64,000 bases of DNA from Pseudoselenomonas ruminantium (GTDB lineage: Bacteria > Bacillota > Negativicutes > Selenomonadales > Selenomonadaceae), in the NCBI GenBank assembly GCA_015058575.1, contig SVBZ01000005.1, forward strand, positions 119,960-183,959, read 5' to 3'. The notes beneath the pieces are model-generated. The model was not told the DNA's origin, did not search any database, and worked only from the letters and a program-made list of their open reading frames with translations. This document shows positions 27,280 to 36,401 of this stretch, in pieces; the first letter of the stretch is position 1; each line of letters opens with the position of its first letter. Made by a program: the position numbers and the translations under genes.

Positions 27280-29073
27280 TTGGTCGAAAATGACGAATTT
27301 GGCGGCAGAATAAAGGTACTGAGCTGGCTATGCGTACTGGTTGTTGCCGTACTCATCGGCCGCGCCGGTTATTTGCAGATTTATGATGGTGAGTATTATG
27401 CGGCGCTTGCTGAAGGCAATCGCATCCGCATCATACCATCGATGGCACCGCGTGGGACGTTCTATGACCGCAATGGCAATCTGCTGGTACAGAATCGTCC
27501 GGGCTTTACGGTATCCTTGCTGCCGCTTACGGCACCGATTTCTGATGATGTCATTGCGCGTCTGTCGGAGCTTGTCAAGGTGCCTGTGCCCAAAATCAAA
27601 GAGAAGATTGCCGCGCACAGCGGCTTCGATCCGATCCGTATCAAGGCGGATGTCACGCCGGATATCGTGACGATAATCGAAGAGCAGAAAAACAAGTATC
27701 CCGGCGTTGTCATTGAGGTGCAGCCAATCCGTGATTATACCAATAAGCAGGAAGCGGCGCATACCTATGGCTACGTCAGTGAAATCAATGATATGGAGCT
27801 GGAGAAACTCAAGGATCAAGGGTATAAGTCTGGTGATATCATTGGTAAGTTCGGTCTGGAGAAAGTTTATGATAAGGAGCTGCGCGGTGAAAACGGTGGT
27901 CAGCAGGTAGAGGTCGATGTATCGGGCAAGCCGGTGCAGATTATCGGCAGGAAAGACCCCATTCCCGGGGACGATCTCTATCTGACGATCGATGAGGGGC
28001 TGCAGACGGCGGCAGAGAAGGCCGTCGACGAGCAGCTGAAACTCATCCATGCCAATGCAGCGGCGGCGGTAGCGATGAATCCGCAGACCGGCGAGATACT
28101 GGCCATCGTCAGCCGCCCGGCATTTGATCCGAACTTGTTTGCCCATGGCATTTCCACGAAGGATTGGAATGCATTGAATAAAAATCCCTACCATCCGATG
28201 GATAATAAGGCCATCACGGGGGAATATCCGCCGGGTTCGACGTTCAAAATCGTGACGGGCACGGCGGCTTTGACCGAAGGAGTCGTTTCGCCAGAGGAAC
28301 TTATCAACGATACCGGACGTCATTGGATTATCCCGAAGGGAAATGCCGAGGGCGAGGCATTGGGCCTCATCAATTTCCGGCAGGCTATGGCACACTCGGA
28401 TAACGTCTATTTCTATGAGATGGGTAACCGCCTGGGCATTGACCGTCTGGAAAAATATGCGCGGATGTTTGGCCTTGGCAAGACGACGGGCATTGATCTT
28501 CCGTATGAGGCGTCCGGTTTGGTCGCAAACCGCAAGTATAAGGAACTGAACTTCGAAGACGGCGAATGGTATCTGTCGGAGACTTTCGATGCGGCTATTG
28601 GTCAGGGCTTCAATCTGGTGACGCCGTTGCAGGCGGCCATGCTGATGGGCGAGATTGCCGCGGATGGCAAGCGCTTCCGCCCGCATGTCGTGCAGCGGAT
28701 CGTCGGACCTGATGGCAAGACGGTCAAAGAATTCAAGCCGGAGCTGCTGTCGACGCTGGATGTCACGCCTTCGGTATTGAAGCTGGTGCAGGATGGCCTG
28801 CATGATGTCACGAAGTATGGTACAGCAGCTTCGTCCTTCCAGGGCTTCAACATCGATATCGCTGGCAAGACGGGCACGGCAGAGAATCCTCATGGCCGCG
28901 ACCACGGCTGGTTTGTCGCTTATGGGCCGTTTGACAATCCGACAATCGTCGTAGCGGTCATCGTCGAGCAGGGCGGTTTTGGTTCGCAGTCGGCAGTACC
29001 GATTGGCCGCAAAATCCTTGAAGCTGCGTTTGGTGTCAATCAGCCCGGCGATAAGGAACAGGCAAAACAGTAA
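27280..29073 (+). CDS. mrdA: Penicillin-binding protein 2 (elongasome transpeptidase)
   Basis: PBP dimer domain plus transpeptidase motifs GSTFK and KTGTAE; between mreD and minC. Confidence 0.95.
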   Translation: MVENDEFGGRIKVLSWLCVLVVAVLIGRAGYLQIYDGEYYAALAEGNRIRIIPSMAPRGTFYDRNGNLLVQNRPGFTVSLLPLTAPISDDVIARLSELVKVPVPKIKEKIAAHSGFDPIRIKADVTPDIVTIIEEQKNKYPGVVIEVQPIRDYTNKQEAAHTYGYVSEINDMELEKLKDQGYKSGDIIGKFGLEKVYDKELRGENGGQQVEVDVSGKPVQIIGRKDPIPGDDLYLTIDEGLQTAAEKAVDEQLKLIHANAAAAVAMNPQTGEILAIVSRPAFDPNLFAHGISTKDWNALNKNPYHPMDNKAITGEYPPGSTFKIVTGTAALTEGVVSPEELINDTGRHWIIPKGNAEGEALGLINFRQAMAHSDNVYFYEMGNRLGIDRLEKYARMFGLGKTTGIDLPYEASGLVANRKYKELNFEDGEWYLSETFDAAIGQGFNLVTPLQAAMLMGEIAADGKRFRPHVVQRIVGPDGKTVKEFKPELLSTLDVTPSVLKLVQDGLHDVTKYGTAASSFQGFNIDIAGKTGTAENPHGRDHGWFVAYGPFDNPTIVVAVIVEQGGFGSQSAVPIGRKILEAAFGVNQPGDKEQAKQ

Positions 29074-29111
29074 GCAAGTCATATAAAATATAAGTAGAAG
29101 TGAGGACAGCC

Positions 29112-29783
29112 ATGAGTGATGAGATTGTAAAGATCAAGGGCAGCAAGTCTGGTCTGCAGCTTAGCTTTGCAGAAGGCGCTGCTTTTGCGGCTGTGCGCAA
29201 GGACATCGAGGAAAAGCTGGTATCCGGCACGGGGTTTTTCCTGCGTGGTACACTGGTGCTGCTTCCAAAGGATGCTTTTTCCGAGGCAGAGCGTGCGCAG
29301 CTGCAGAAAATGTTCCATGAACATGGACTGATTTGCCGGACGATGAATCCTGAGGCTCAGCAAACCCCGTCGGAGCAAGTGCGCCGGGAAAATGAGCAGG
29401 AGAAAGAACGGCAGGCAGCCGCTCAGGCGCAAAAGGCGTCCAGAAAAGAAAAAGTTCAGGAGATGGTTGTTGTTAACCGTACCTTGCGCGGCGGCCAGGA
29501 AATCCGCACGGAGAGTTCGGTTATGGTTTGTGGCAATGTCAATCCTGGGGCGCAAATCATTGCTGGTGGCAGCATCGATATCCGGGGAACCTGCCGCGGG
29601 ATGGTACATGCGGGAGCCTTTGGGGACAATACGGCATTCATCATTGCCGATCATCTGATGCCGACGCAGATCCGCATCTCGAATCTGATTGCACGGTCAC
29701 CGGACGAGATGGAAAAGACAGAGCGAGCTGAGCGGGCTTCCATCAAAGAAGGCCGCATTGTGATTGAACCAATAGAAAGGTAG
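29112..29783 (+). CDS. minC: Septum site-determining protein MinC
   Basis: C-terminal MinC domain (RTLRGGQEIRTESSVMVCGNVNPGAQIIAGGSIDIRGTCRGMVHAG); upstream of minD. Confidence 0.93.
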   Translation: MSDEIVKIKGSKSGLQLSFAEGAAFAAVRKDIEEKLVSGTGFFLRGTLVLLPKDAFSEAERAQLQKMFHEHGLICRTMNPEAQQTPSEQVRRENEQEKERQAAAQAQKASRKEKVQEMVVVNRTLRGGQEIRTESSVMVCGNVNPGAQIIAGGSIDIRGTCRGMVHAGAFGDNTAFIIADHLMPTQIRISNLIARSPDEMEKTERAERASIKEGRIVIEPIER

Positions 29784-29794
29784 GAACGGACAAT

Positions 29795-30583
29795 ATGAGT
29801 GAAATCTATGTAATTACCTCCGGTAAAGGCGGCGTGGGCAAGACGACGACGACGGCAAATCTCGGTGTGGGGCTTGCAATGCGTGGCAAGAAGGTTGTGC
29901 TGGTCGATACGGATACGGGGCTTAGAAACCTCGATCTGCTCCTGGGGCTTGAAAACCGTATCATGTATGATCTGATTGATGTTACCGAGGGCCGCGTTCC
30001 TTACAAGAAAGCATTGGTTCGCCATAAGAAATATGATACGCTCTTCCTGCTGCCAACGTCGCAGGTCAAAGATAAGATGGCTGTGAATCCCGAGCAGCTT
30101 GTCGCACTTTGCAAGGAGCTGCGCAAGGAGTTTGACTATATCCTTATCGACTGCCCGGCGGGTATCGAGCAGGGATTCAAGACGGCAATCGCGGCTGCTG
30201 ATACAGCGCTTGTTGTCACGATGCCGGAGATTTCAGCGGTACGTGATGCGGATAAGATCATTGGTGAGCTTGGACGTGCCGATAAGCAGGATATCAAGCT
30301 CATCGTCAATCGTATCCGTCCGCAGATGGTTGAAAACGGCGATATGCTCGATATGAGTGATATCAACGATATCCTTTCAATCGACTGCATCGGGCAGGTG
30401 CCCGATGACATCAAGGTCGTCACAAGCACGAACAAGGGCGAGCCCTGCATCACGATGGATGATTCGCAGGCTGGTACTGCTTACCGCAACATTGTTGCCC
30501 GTATGTGTGGCGAGAGTGTGCCGTTCATGGAATTTGCCAAAGAGGGCTTCTGGGCACGTCTCAAGCATGTTTTCGGTAAATAA
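29795..30583 (+). CDS. minD: Septum site-determining protein MinD
   Basis: ITSGKGGVGKTTTTANLGVGLAMRGKKVVLVDTDTGLRNLDLLLGLE; amphipathic C-terminus (FAKEGFWARLKHVFGK). Confidence 0.97.
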   Translation: MSEIYVITSGKGGVGKTTTTANLGVGLAMRGKKVVLVDTDTGLRNLDLLLGLENRIMYDLIDVTEGRVPYKKALVRHKKYDTLFLLPTSQVKDKMAVNPEQLVALCKELRKEFDYILIDCPAGIEQGFKTAIAAADTALVVTMPEISAVRDADKIIGELGRADKQDIKLIVNRIRPQMVENGDMLDMSDINDILSIDCIGQVPDDIKVVTSTNKGEPCITMDDSQAGTAYRNIVARMCGESVPFMEFAKEGFWARLKHVFGK

Positions 30584-30594
30584 GGAGGATTCGT

Positions 30595-30867
30595 ATGATA
30601 GACGCATTGATGAAGATTTTCGGCAAAAAAGAACAGTCTGGCAAGATTGCCCGGGACCGCCTGAAGGTCGTACTCATTCATGATCGTGCCAACATTTCTC
30701 CGGAAGTCATGGAGAACCTCAAGAACGATATCATCAAGGTGATTTCCAACTACATGGAGATCAATCAGCATGATATGGATATCTCGCTGGCAAATGATGA
30801 TGATTCCGTGGCACTCGTTGCCAACATCCCGGTCAGCCGTATGAAACACGACAAAGGCGCCCATTGA
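30595..30867 (+). CDS. minE: Cell division topological specificity factor MinE
   Basis: 90 aa following minD; ARDRLKVVLIHDRANISPEVMENLKNDIIKVISNYMEI. Confidence 0.95.
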   Translation: MIDALMKIFGKKEQSGKIARDRLKVVLIHDRANISPEVMENLKNDIIKVISNYMEINQHDMDISLANDDDSVALVANIPVSRMKHDKGAH

Positions 30868-30884
30868 GAGATGAATAAGAAGAA

Positions 30885-31988
30885 ATGACGAAAAGTATAT
30901 TACGTCGCACGGATTTTACCTTACTGGCCGCGACTTTGGGCATTGTACTTATGAGCCTGATCATCATCGGCAGTGCGACCCATATCAATACACCTAGTGA
31001 CGACCGTTATTGGTACGTGGCTCGTCAAGGGCTCTTTGCTTTGATGAACATCGGTCTGGCTGTGTTTTTGATGAACTTTGACTATAAGATGCTGCAGGGC
31101 TATGGCAACCGGCTTTATGTGTTCAATCTCATCATGCTGGTGGCCGTAATGCTTATCGGCCAGTCGGCCCTTGGCGCGCAGCGCTGGATTTCGATTGGGC
31201 CAATCAGCATCCAGCCGTCAGAGTTTTCGAAGCTCATCATGATCATTTCGCTCGCAGCGATGCTTGAGGAGCGGGTTGGCAAGCTGAATACGCTTCATGA
31301 CCTATTGCCGGTGGCGGCCTATGTCGGTGTGCCGTTTCTATTGGTCCTCAAGCAGCCGGATCTTGGTACTTCGCTGGTGTTCATGGCGATTTTCTTTGGC
31401 ATGATTTTCATCAGTGGCATAAATTTGCGGCTGCTAGGTGGGATATTTGCAGCGGGCATAGCGATGATGCCGCTGCTCTGGCATGTGCTCAAAGATTACC
31501 AGAAGATGCGCATCATGGTCTTTATGGACCCGAATGTCGATCCTCTGGGGTCGGGTTATCACATCATCCAATCGAAGATAGCCATCGGGTCGGGTATGCT
31601 GTTTGGCAAAGGACTGTTTGGTGGCACGCAGAGCCAGCTGAACTTCCTGCCAGAGAATCATACGGACTTTATATTCGCCGTTGTCGGCGAGGAGCTCGGC
31701 TTTATCGGCGTGACGTTCCTGCTGCTGTTATACCTTGTCGTCCTATGGCGTGGCGTGGCGATTGCGCGCGATGCCAGTGACATGTTCGGACGGCTGCTGG
31801 CCGTTGGCATCACTTCGATGCTGGCCTTCCATGTGCTGGTAAATGTAGGCATGACGCTGGGAATCATGCCGGTAACAGGTATTCCGTTGCCGCTTATGAG
31901 CTATGGTGTCAGTTCACTGACAACCAATATCATGGCGATTGCGATACTCTTGAATATCCAATTGCGAAAACAAAAATTGCTGTTCTAG
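30885..31988 (+). CDS. rodA: SEDS glycosyltransferase RodA
   Basis: FtsW/RodA family (GAQRWISIGPISIQPSEFSKL, NVGMTLGIMPVTGIPLPLMSYGVSSL); elongasome context. Confidence 0.95.
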   Translation: MTKSILRRTDFTLLAATLGIVLMSLIIIGSATHINTPSDDRYWYVARQGLFALMNIGLAVFLMNFDYKMLQGYGNRLYVFNLIMLVAVMLIGQSALGAQRWISIGPISIQPSEFSKLIMIISLAAMLEERVGKLNTLHDLLPVAAYVGVPFLLVLKQPDLGTSLVFMAIFFGMIFISGINLRLLGGIFAAGIAMMPLLWHVLKDYQKMRIMVFMDPNVDPLGSGYHIIQSKIAIGSGMLFGKGLFGGTQSQLNFLPENHTDFIFAVVGEELGFIGVTFLLLLYLVVLWRGVAIARDASDMFGRLLAVGITSMLAFHVLVNVGMTLGIMPVTGIPLPLMSYGVSSLTTNIMAIAILLNIQLRKQKLLF

Positions 31989-32000
31989 CAGCATGATAGG

Positions 32001-32063
32001 CCTTCTCCGGGGATGCCGCCGGCATCCCGCGCCTGCTGGCGCCCTGTAGGGGAAGGTTTTTTT
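32001..32063 (+). terminator. Branched (three-way junction) intrinsic terminator after rodA
   Basis: Outer stem CCTTCTCC/GGGGAAGG enclosing hairpins GGGATGCC-GGCATCCC and GCGCC-TGCT-GGCGC, then TTTTTTT. Confidence 0.8.
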
Positions 32064-32112
32064 ACAGATAGAGATATAAGAATGAAATGATTCGGAACTG
32101 AATGATGGAGGA

Positions 32113-34737
32113 ATGAACAAAATGGTACGACTTGACCACGAGGTGCTTCAGAACGTATTGAAGCCGTCCCGCTATACTGGCGGCGAGTGGAATGCCGTGA
32201 AGAAAGATTGGGATAAAGTGGATTGCACGTTTGCCTTGGCGTTGCCGGATGTCTATGAGGTCGGCATGAGCAATCTGGGGCTTGCCATCCTGTACGAAGT
32301 GCTCAACCGCCAGTCAAACATCGCCGCGGAACGCGTCTATGCGCCTTGGACAGATATGGAGCAGGAAATGCGCGCACGCAACATCCCGTTGTTCTCGCTG
32401 GAAACGCATACGGAGCTGACTGCTTTTGACCTGTTCGGCTTCTCGTTGCAATATGAGATGATTTATTCGAATGTGCTCAATATGCTCGACCTGGCGGGAA
32501 TTCCTATCTGGGCCAAAGACCGTACGCTCGATATGCCGTTTGTCGTGGGCGGCGGCCCGTGTGTCTACAATGTAGAGCCGATTGCTGATTTCTTTGACTT
32601 CTTTATCGTTGGCGAGGGCGAAGAGGTCATCGTGGAGGTATCGCAGGCGCTGATCGAATGGAAGAAAGCGGGTCGGCCAGGCGGCCGCCGCGGCTTCCTT
32701 GAACGGTTGCTGACGATGGATGGCATCTATGTGCCGTCGTTTTATGCGCCGGTTTACACAGCTAGTGGCGATTACGAGCGGCTGGCACCACAGAATGAAA
32801 AAGCGAAGGACATTATCTATAAGCGCGTCTGCCGCGATATGGACGAGACCATGTCGGTCGAAAATCCGATCGTACCGTATATGGATATCGTCCATAACCG
32901 CATTATGCTCGAACTGTTCCGTGGCTGCTCGCGTGGCTGCCGCTTCTGCCAGGCGGGGATCTGCTATCGTCCGGCCCGCGAGCGCACTGAGGCAAAACTC
33001 AAGAAGATGGCGCGCGGACTCGTGGATAAATCCGGTTACGATGAGATGAGCCTTACGTCATTGTCATCGGCGGATTATTCCTGTCTGGGCGGACTGGTCG
33101 ATGGTCTTATGGAGGATTTCAAGGATGAGAAGGTCAGCTTCTCGCTGCCATCGCTGCGCATCGATAGTTTCTCCATCGATCTTGCGCATAAGATGCAGCA
33201 GGTAAGGAAATCCGGCCTGACGTTTGCGCCGGAGGCGGGTACGCAGCGGCTTCGGGATGTCATCAACAAAGGCGTGACTGAGGAGAATCTCATGAACGCC
33301 TGTGGTTCAGCCTTTCGTCAGGGCTGGAAACAAGTCAAGCTCTATTTCATGATGGGCTTGCCGACTGAGACCGATGAAGATATCATCGGCATTGCCAAGC
33401 TCGCGAAAAAGGTCGTGGATCTCTATACGGAAATCAAGGGCCGCCGCGGTGTCAAGGTTACGATTTCGGTTTCATGCTTTGTTCCGAAACCCTATACGCC
33501 ATTCCAGTGGTTTGGCCAGCTGCCGATTGCTGAATTTGAGCGTCGCCAGCAGCTGCTCAAAGAAAATATTACCGATCGTGCCATCACGTTCAACTATCAT
33601 GATGCACGGCTCTCGATCATCGAGGGAGTCCTGGCGCGTGGTGACCGCCGCCTGGCAAAGGTCATCTATCAGGCCTGGCAGGATGGTGCGAAGTTTGATG
33701 GCTGGTCCGATCTTTATAAGCATGAGACCTGGCTCGAAGCTTTTGCGAAATGTGGCATTGATATGGCCTATTACAACGAACGCACGCGCGACTTCAATGA
33801 GGCGCTGCCTTGGGATATCACTTCGCCAGGGGTCAATAAGGAATTTTTGCTGCGCGAATGGCATCAGGCCATGCAGGGGGCACTGACGATTGACTGCCGC
33901 CGCAGCAAGTGTACGGGCTGTGGCATCTGCCCGAATCTTGGCGTCCATGTCATCGACCATGCCAAGGAGGCTAAGCCGGTGGATCTGTCCAGCAAAACGG
34001 CAGCACCGAAGCAGCCCGCTATCGATCCGAAGGGGCCGGGGAAACCGCGCACGCTCTATAAGTTTCGTGCCGAAATCACGAAGGGCGATGCGCTTCGCTA
34101 TGTCTCGCATCTCGATTATGCCAATCTTTTCCTGCGGGCATTTGATCGTGCCAAGCTGCCGATGGCTTATTCGGAGGGCTTCAATCCGCATATGAAGGTT
34201 TCGTTTGCTTCGGCTTTGTCACTGGGCGTGACGAGTGAAGCTGAGTACATGGATTTTGAGCTCATAAAGCCGGTCTGCCAGCCTGAGGTGTTTGACCGCC
34301 TAAAGGCGCAGCTGCCGCCGGGGGCTGAACTGCGTGAGTTACGCGAAGTGCATGGCAAACAGCCTGCGCTTATGGCGCAGGCGGATGAGGCGCGCTATAC
34401 ATTGACGGTACCTTATACGGGGAGTGAGACTGCGGCGCAGAAAGCAATCAAGGCGTATAACGATGCGGCGGAGGTCATCTGGCAGCGTGTGACGCCGAAG
34501 AAGAAACGGGAAATCGAGACCAAGCAGTATATGAAACAGCCCGTTACCGCAGAACTGACAGCAGAGGGGCTGCGGCTTGTTATGGATATCATCATTACGC
34601 AGTCCGGCAGTGTCAAGCCAGTCGAGATCCTGACAGCAATCCAGCAGCAGTTTGGGCTGGACGTTGATGCTTCGCAGGCATTGATTACGCGCAATGGTCT
34701 GTTTGCGCATGGCAAACGCTTGATTGAACTGGTATAA
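32113..34737 (+). CDS. TIGR03960-type B12-binding radical SAM protein fused to TIGR03936/DUF2344 domain
   Basis: Radical SAM CSRGCRFCQAG motif, extra cysteine cluster CRRSKCTGCGICP, C-terminal DUF2344-like KGDALRYVSHLDYANLFLRAFDRAKLPMAYSEGFNPHMKVSFA. Confidence 0.9.
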   Translation: MNKMVRLDHEVLQNVLKPSRYTGGEWNAVKKDWDKVDCTFALALPDVYEVGMSNLGLAILYEVLNRQSNIAAERVYAPWTDMEQEMRARNIPLFSLETHTELTAFDLFGFSLQYEMIYSNVLNMLDLAGIPIWAKDRTLDMPFVVGGGPCVYNVEPIADFFDFFIVGEGEEVIVEVSQALIEWKKAGRPGGRRGFLERLLTMDGIYVPSFYAPVYTASGDYERLAPQNEKAKDIIYKRVCRDMDETMSVENPIVPYMDIVHNRIMLELFRGCSRGCRFCQAGICYRPARERTEAKLKKMARGLVDKSGYDEMSLTSLSSADYSCLGGLVDGLMEDFKDEKVSFSLPSLRIDSFSIDLAHKMQQVRKSGLTFAPEAGTQRLRDVINKGVTEENLMNACGSAFRQGWKQVKLYFMMGLPTETDEDIIGIAKLAKKVVDLYTEIKGRRGVKVTISVSCFVPKPYTPFQWFGQLPIAEFERRQQLLKENITDRAITFNYHDARLSIIEGVLARGDRRLAKVIYQAWQDGAKFDGWSDLYKHETWLEAFAKCGIDMAYYNERTRDFNEALPWDITSPGVNKEFLLREWHQAMQGALTIDCRRSKCTGCGICPNLGVHVIDHAKEAKPVDLSSKTAAPKQPAIDPKGPGKPRTLYKFRAEITKGDALRYVSHLDYANLFLRAFDRAKLPMAYSEGFNPHMKVSFASALSLGVTSEAEYMDFELIKPVCQPEVFDRLKAQLPPGAELRELREVHGKQPALMAQADEARYTLTVPYTGSETAAQKAIKAYNDAAEVIWQRVTPKKKREIETKQYMKQPVTAELTAEGLRLVMDIIITQSGSVKPVEILTAIQQQFGLDVDASQALITRNGLFAHGKRLIELV

Positions 34738-34773
34738 TGGATATAATAGATATCTGGGAAAAGGGGGGAGCTT

Positions 34774-36216
34774 ATGAAATCCATACTGGTGACTTGTGTG
34801 CCGGAAGAGAATCGGGTAGCAATGGTTGAGGATGGTGTGCTGGAAGCCATTGAGATGGAGCGCTCGTCCCATTCGCATCTGGTCGGAAACATCTATAAGG
34901 GGCAGGTACAGAATGTCCTGCCTGGTATGCAGGCAGCCTTTGTCGACATCGGGACGGAGAAAAACGCGTTTCTCTACATTGGTGACGGCCTGCCTCAGGA
35001 TGTAGTCAAGGCGCTGCCGAAGGTGCAGCATATTCATATCGGCCAGCGGCTGCCTGTGCAGATTATCAAGGATGCCATCGGCACGAAGGGACCGCGCGCG
35101 ACGACGCATATCTCGTTGCCGGGGCGCAATGTCGTGCTGATGCCGACGGCCGCCTATATCGGCATGTCGCGTCGTATTGATGATGAAGCGGAGCGCAGCC
35201 GCCTGCATGCGATAGCGAGCCGCATCTGTCCGGAGGGCATGGGGCTTATCATCCGTACCGTAGCTGCTGGTCAGAGCGAAGCGGCCTTGCAGGCTGATGT
35301 TGACTACCTGGTCAAGCTTTGGGAGTCCATCATGGCGCGCTTCAAGCTCAAAGGAAAGGGCACGAACCTGCTGTTCCGCGATGCGGATCTCATCATCCGC
35401 ATGGTACGTGATTCGCTGACCGATGAAATCGATGAGATGCTCATTGACGACCGTGAGGTCTGGCAGCGTGTGGTCGATTTGGTGCAGTTCCTATCACCGC
35501 ATCTGGCCCCGCGGGTCAAGTATTATAAAGGCAAAGAGCCATTGTTCCGCAAATACGGGATTGAAGATGAGCTGGAAAAGCTCGGAGCACGGGAAGTGGA
35601 GCTTCGGTCAGGCGGTTTTCTTGTCATCGACAAGACGGAAGCACTGACTGTCATTGATGTCAATACGGGCAAATATGTCGGTAAGTCGAACCTTGCCGAT
35701 ACAGTCTATCAGACAAATCTCGAGGCTGCGGCCGAAATCCTGCGGCAGATCCGTTTGCGCGATATCGGTGGTATCATAATCGTTGACTTCATCGACATGG
35801 AAAAGGAAGAGCAGAAGGAACACCTGCTGACATATATGCGTGAAAATGTCCGTCATGATCGTACGAAGACCAACATTGTCGATATTACCAGCCTGGGGCT
35901 GGTCGAAATCACGCGCAAGAAATCGCGGCAGAATCTTGATAGCATCATCTACAGTGAGTGTCCCATCTGTCATGGACGCGGGCGGGTTGAGTCACCAGAG
36001 ACGGTGAGCATCCGCATTGCGGCGGCTATCCGCCGCATGGAGCGGACTTCCCATGCAACCGAGGGCTACGAGATTGAGGTTCATGAGACCGTGGCTGAGG
36101 AGCTGCGGGCTAATCAGCTGATGATGAATCTGGCGGCGGAGTTCGGTACGGACATCAAAGTAACCGTCAAGCCTGGTATGCATCCGGAAAGTTACTCGAT
36201 TCTCCAGCAAAGCTGA
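34774..36216 (+). CDS. rng: Ribonuclease E/G family protein
   Basis: VGNIYKGQVQNVLPGMQAAFVDIGTEKNAFLYIGD S1 domain; DVNTGKYVG; CPICHGRGRV. Confidence 0.94.
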   Translation: MKSILVTCVPEENRVAMVEDGVLEAIEMERSSHSHLVGNIYKGQVQNVLPGMQAAFVDIGTEKNAFLYIGDGLPQDVVKALPKVQHIHIGQRLPVQIIKDAIGTKGPRATTHISLPGRNVVLMPTAAYIGMSRRIDDEAERSRLHAIASRICPEGMGLIIRTVAAGQSEAALQADVDYLVKLWESIMARFKLKGKGTNLLFRDADLIIRMVRDSLTDEIDEMLIDDREVWQRVVDLVQFLSPHLAPRVKYYKGKEPLFRKYGIEDELEKLGAREVELRSGGFLVIDKTEALTVIDVNTGKYVGKSNLADTVYQTNLEAAAEILRQIRLRDIGGIIIVDFIDMEKEEQKEHLLTYMRENVRHDRTKTNIVDITSLGLVEITRKKSRQNLDSIIYSECPICHGRGRVESPETVSIRIAAAIRRMERTSHATEGYEIEVHETVAEELRANQLMMNLAAEFGTDIKVTVKPGMHPESYSILQQS

Positions 36217-36227
36217 ACATTTGCAAG

Positions 36228-36269
36228 AATACCGTCTGTGATGGATGAATATCCACTATGGACGGTATT
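36228..36269 (+). terminator. Probable terminator after rng
   Basis: AATACCGTC ... GACGGTATT inverted repeat followed by TATTTATTT. Confidence 0.6.
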
Positions 36270-36314
36270 TATTTATGTATACAATACACATGAGCGCTAT
36301 CTGTGCGTATGATG

Positions 36315-36343
36315 TAGACATGCTTGGCAACTACCCGTATAAT
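36315..36343 (+). promoter_or_regulatory. Predicted promoter for dicarboxylate symporter
   Basis: TAGACA-N17-TATAAT. Confidence 0.6.
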
Positions 36344-36401
36344 AAAGACTGATGGGGGATAGTGAAATCATAGTATTTTTTTCAGAAAAGGAGTGATTGT
36401 T

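Noticed and set aside
27328-29082. 584-aa minus-strand ORF opposite PBP2
   Set aside because: Fully antisense to a strongly recognised gene; composition (Arg/Ile/His-rich, no domain) fits a codon-bias shadow ORF.
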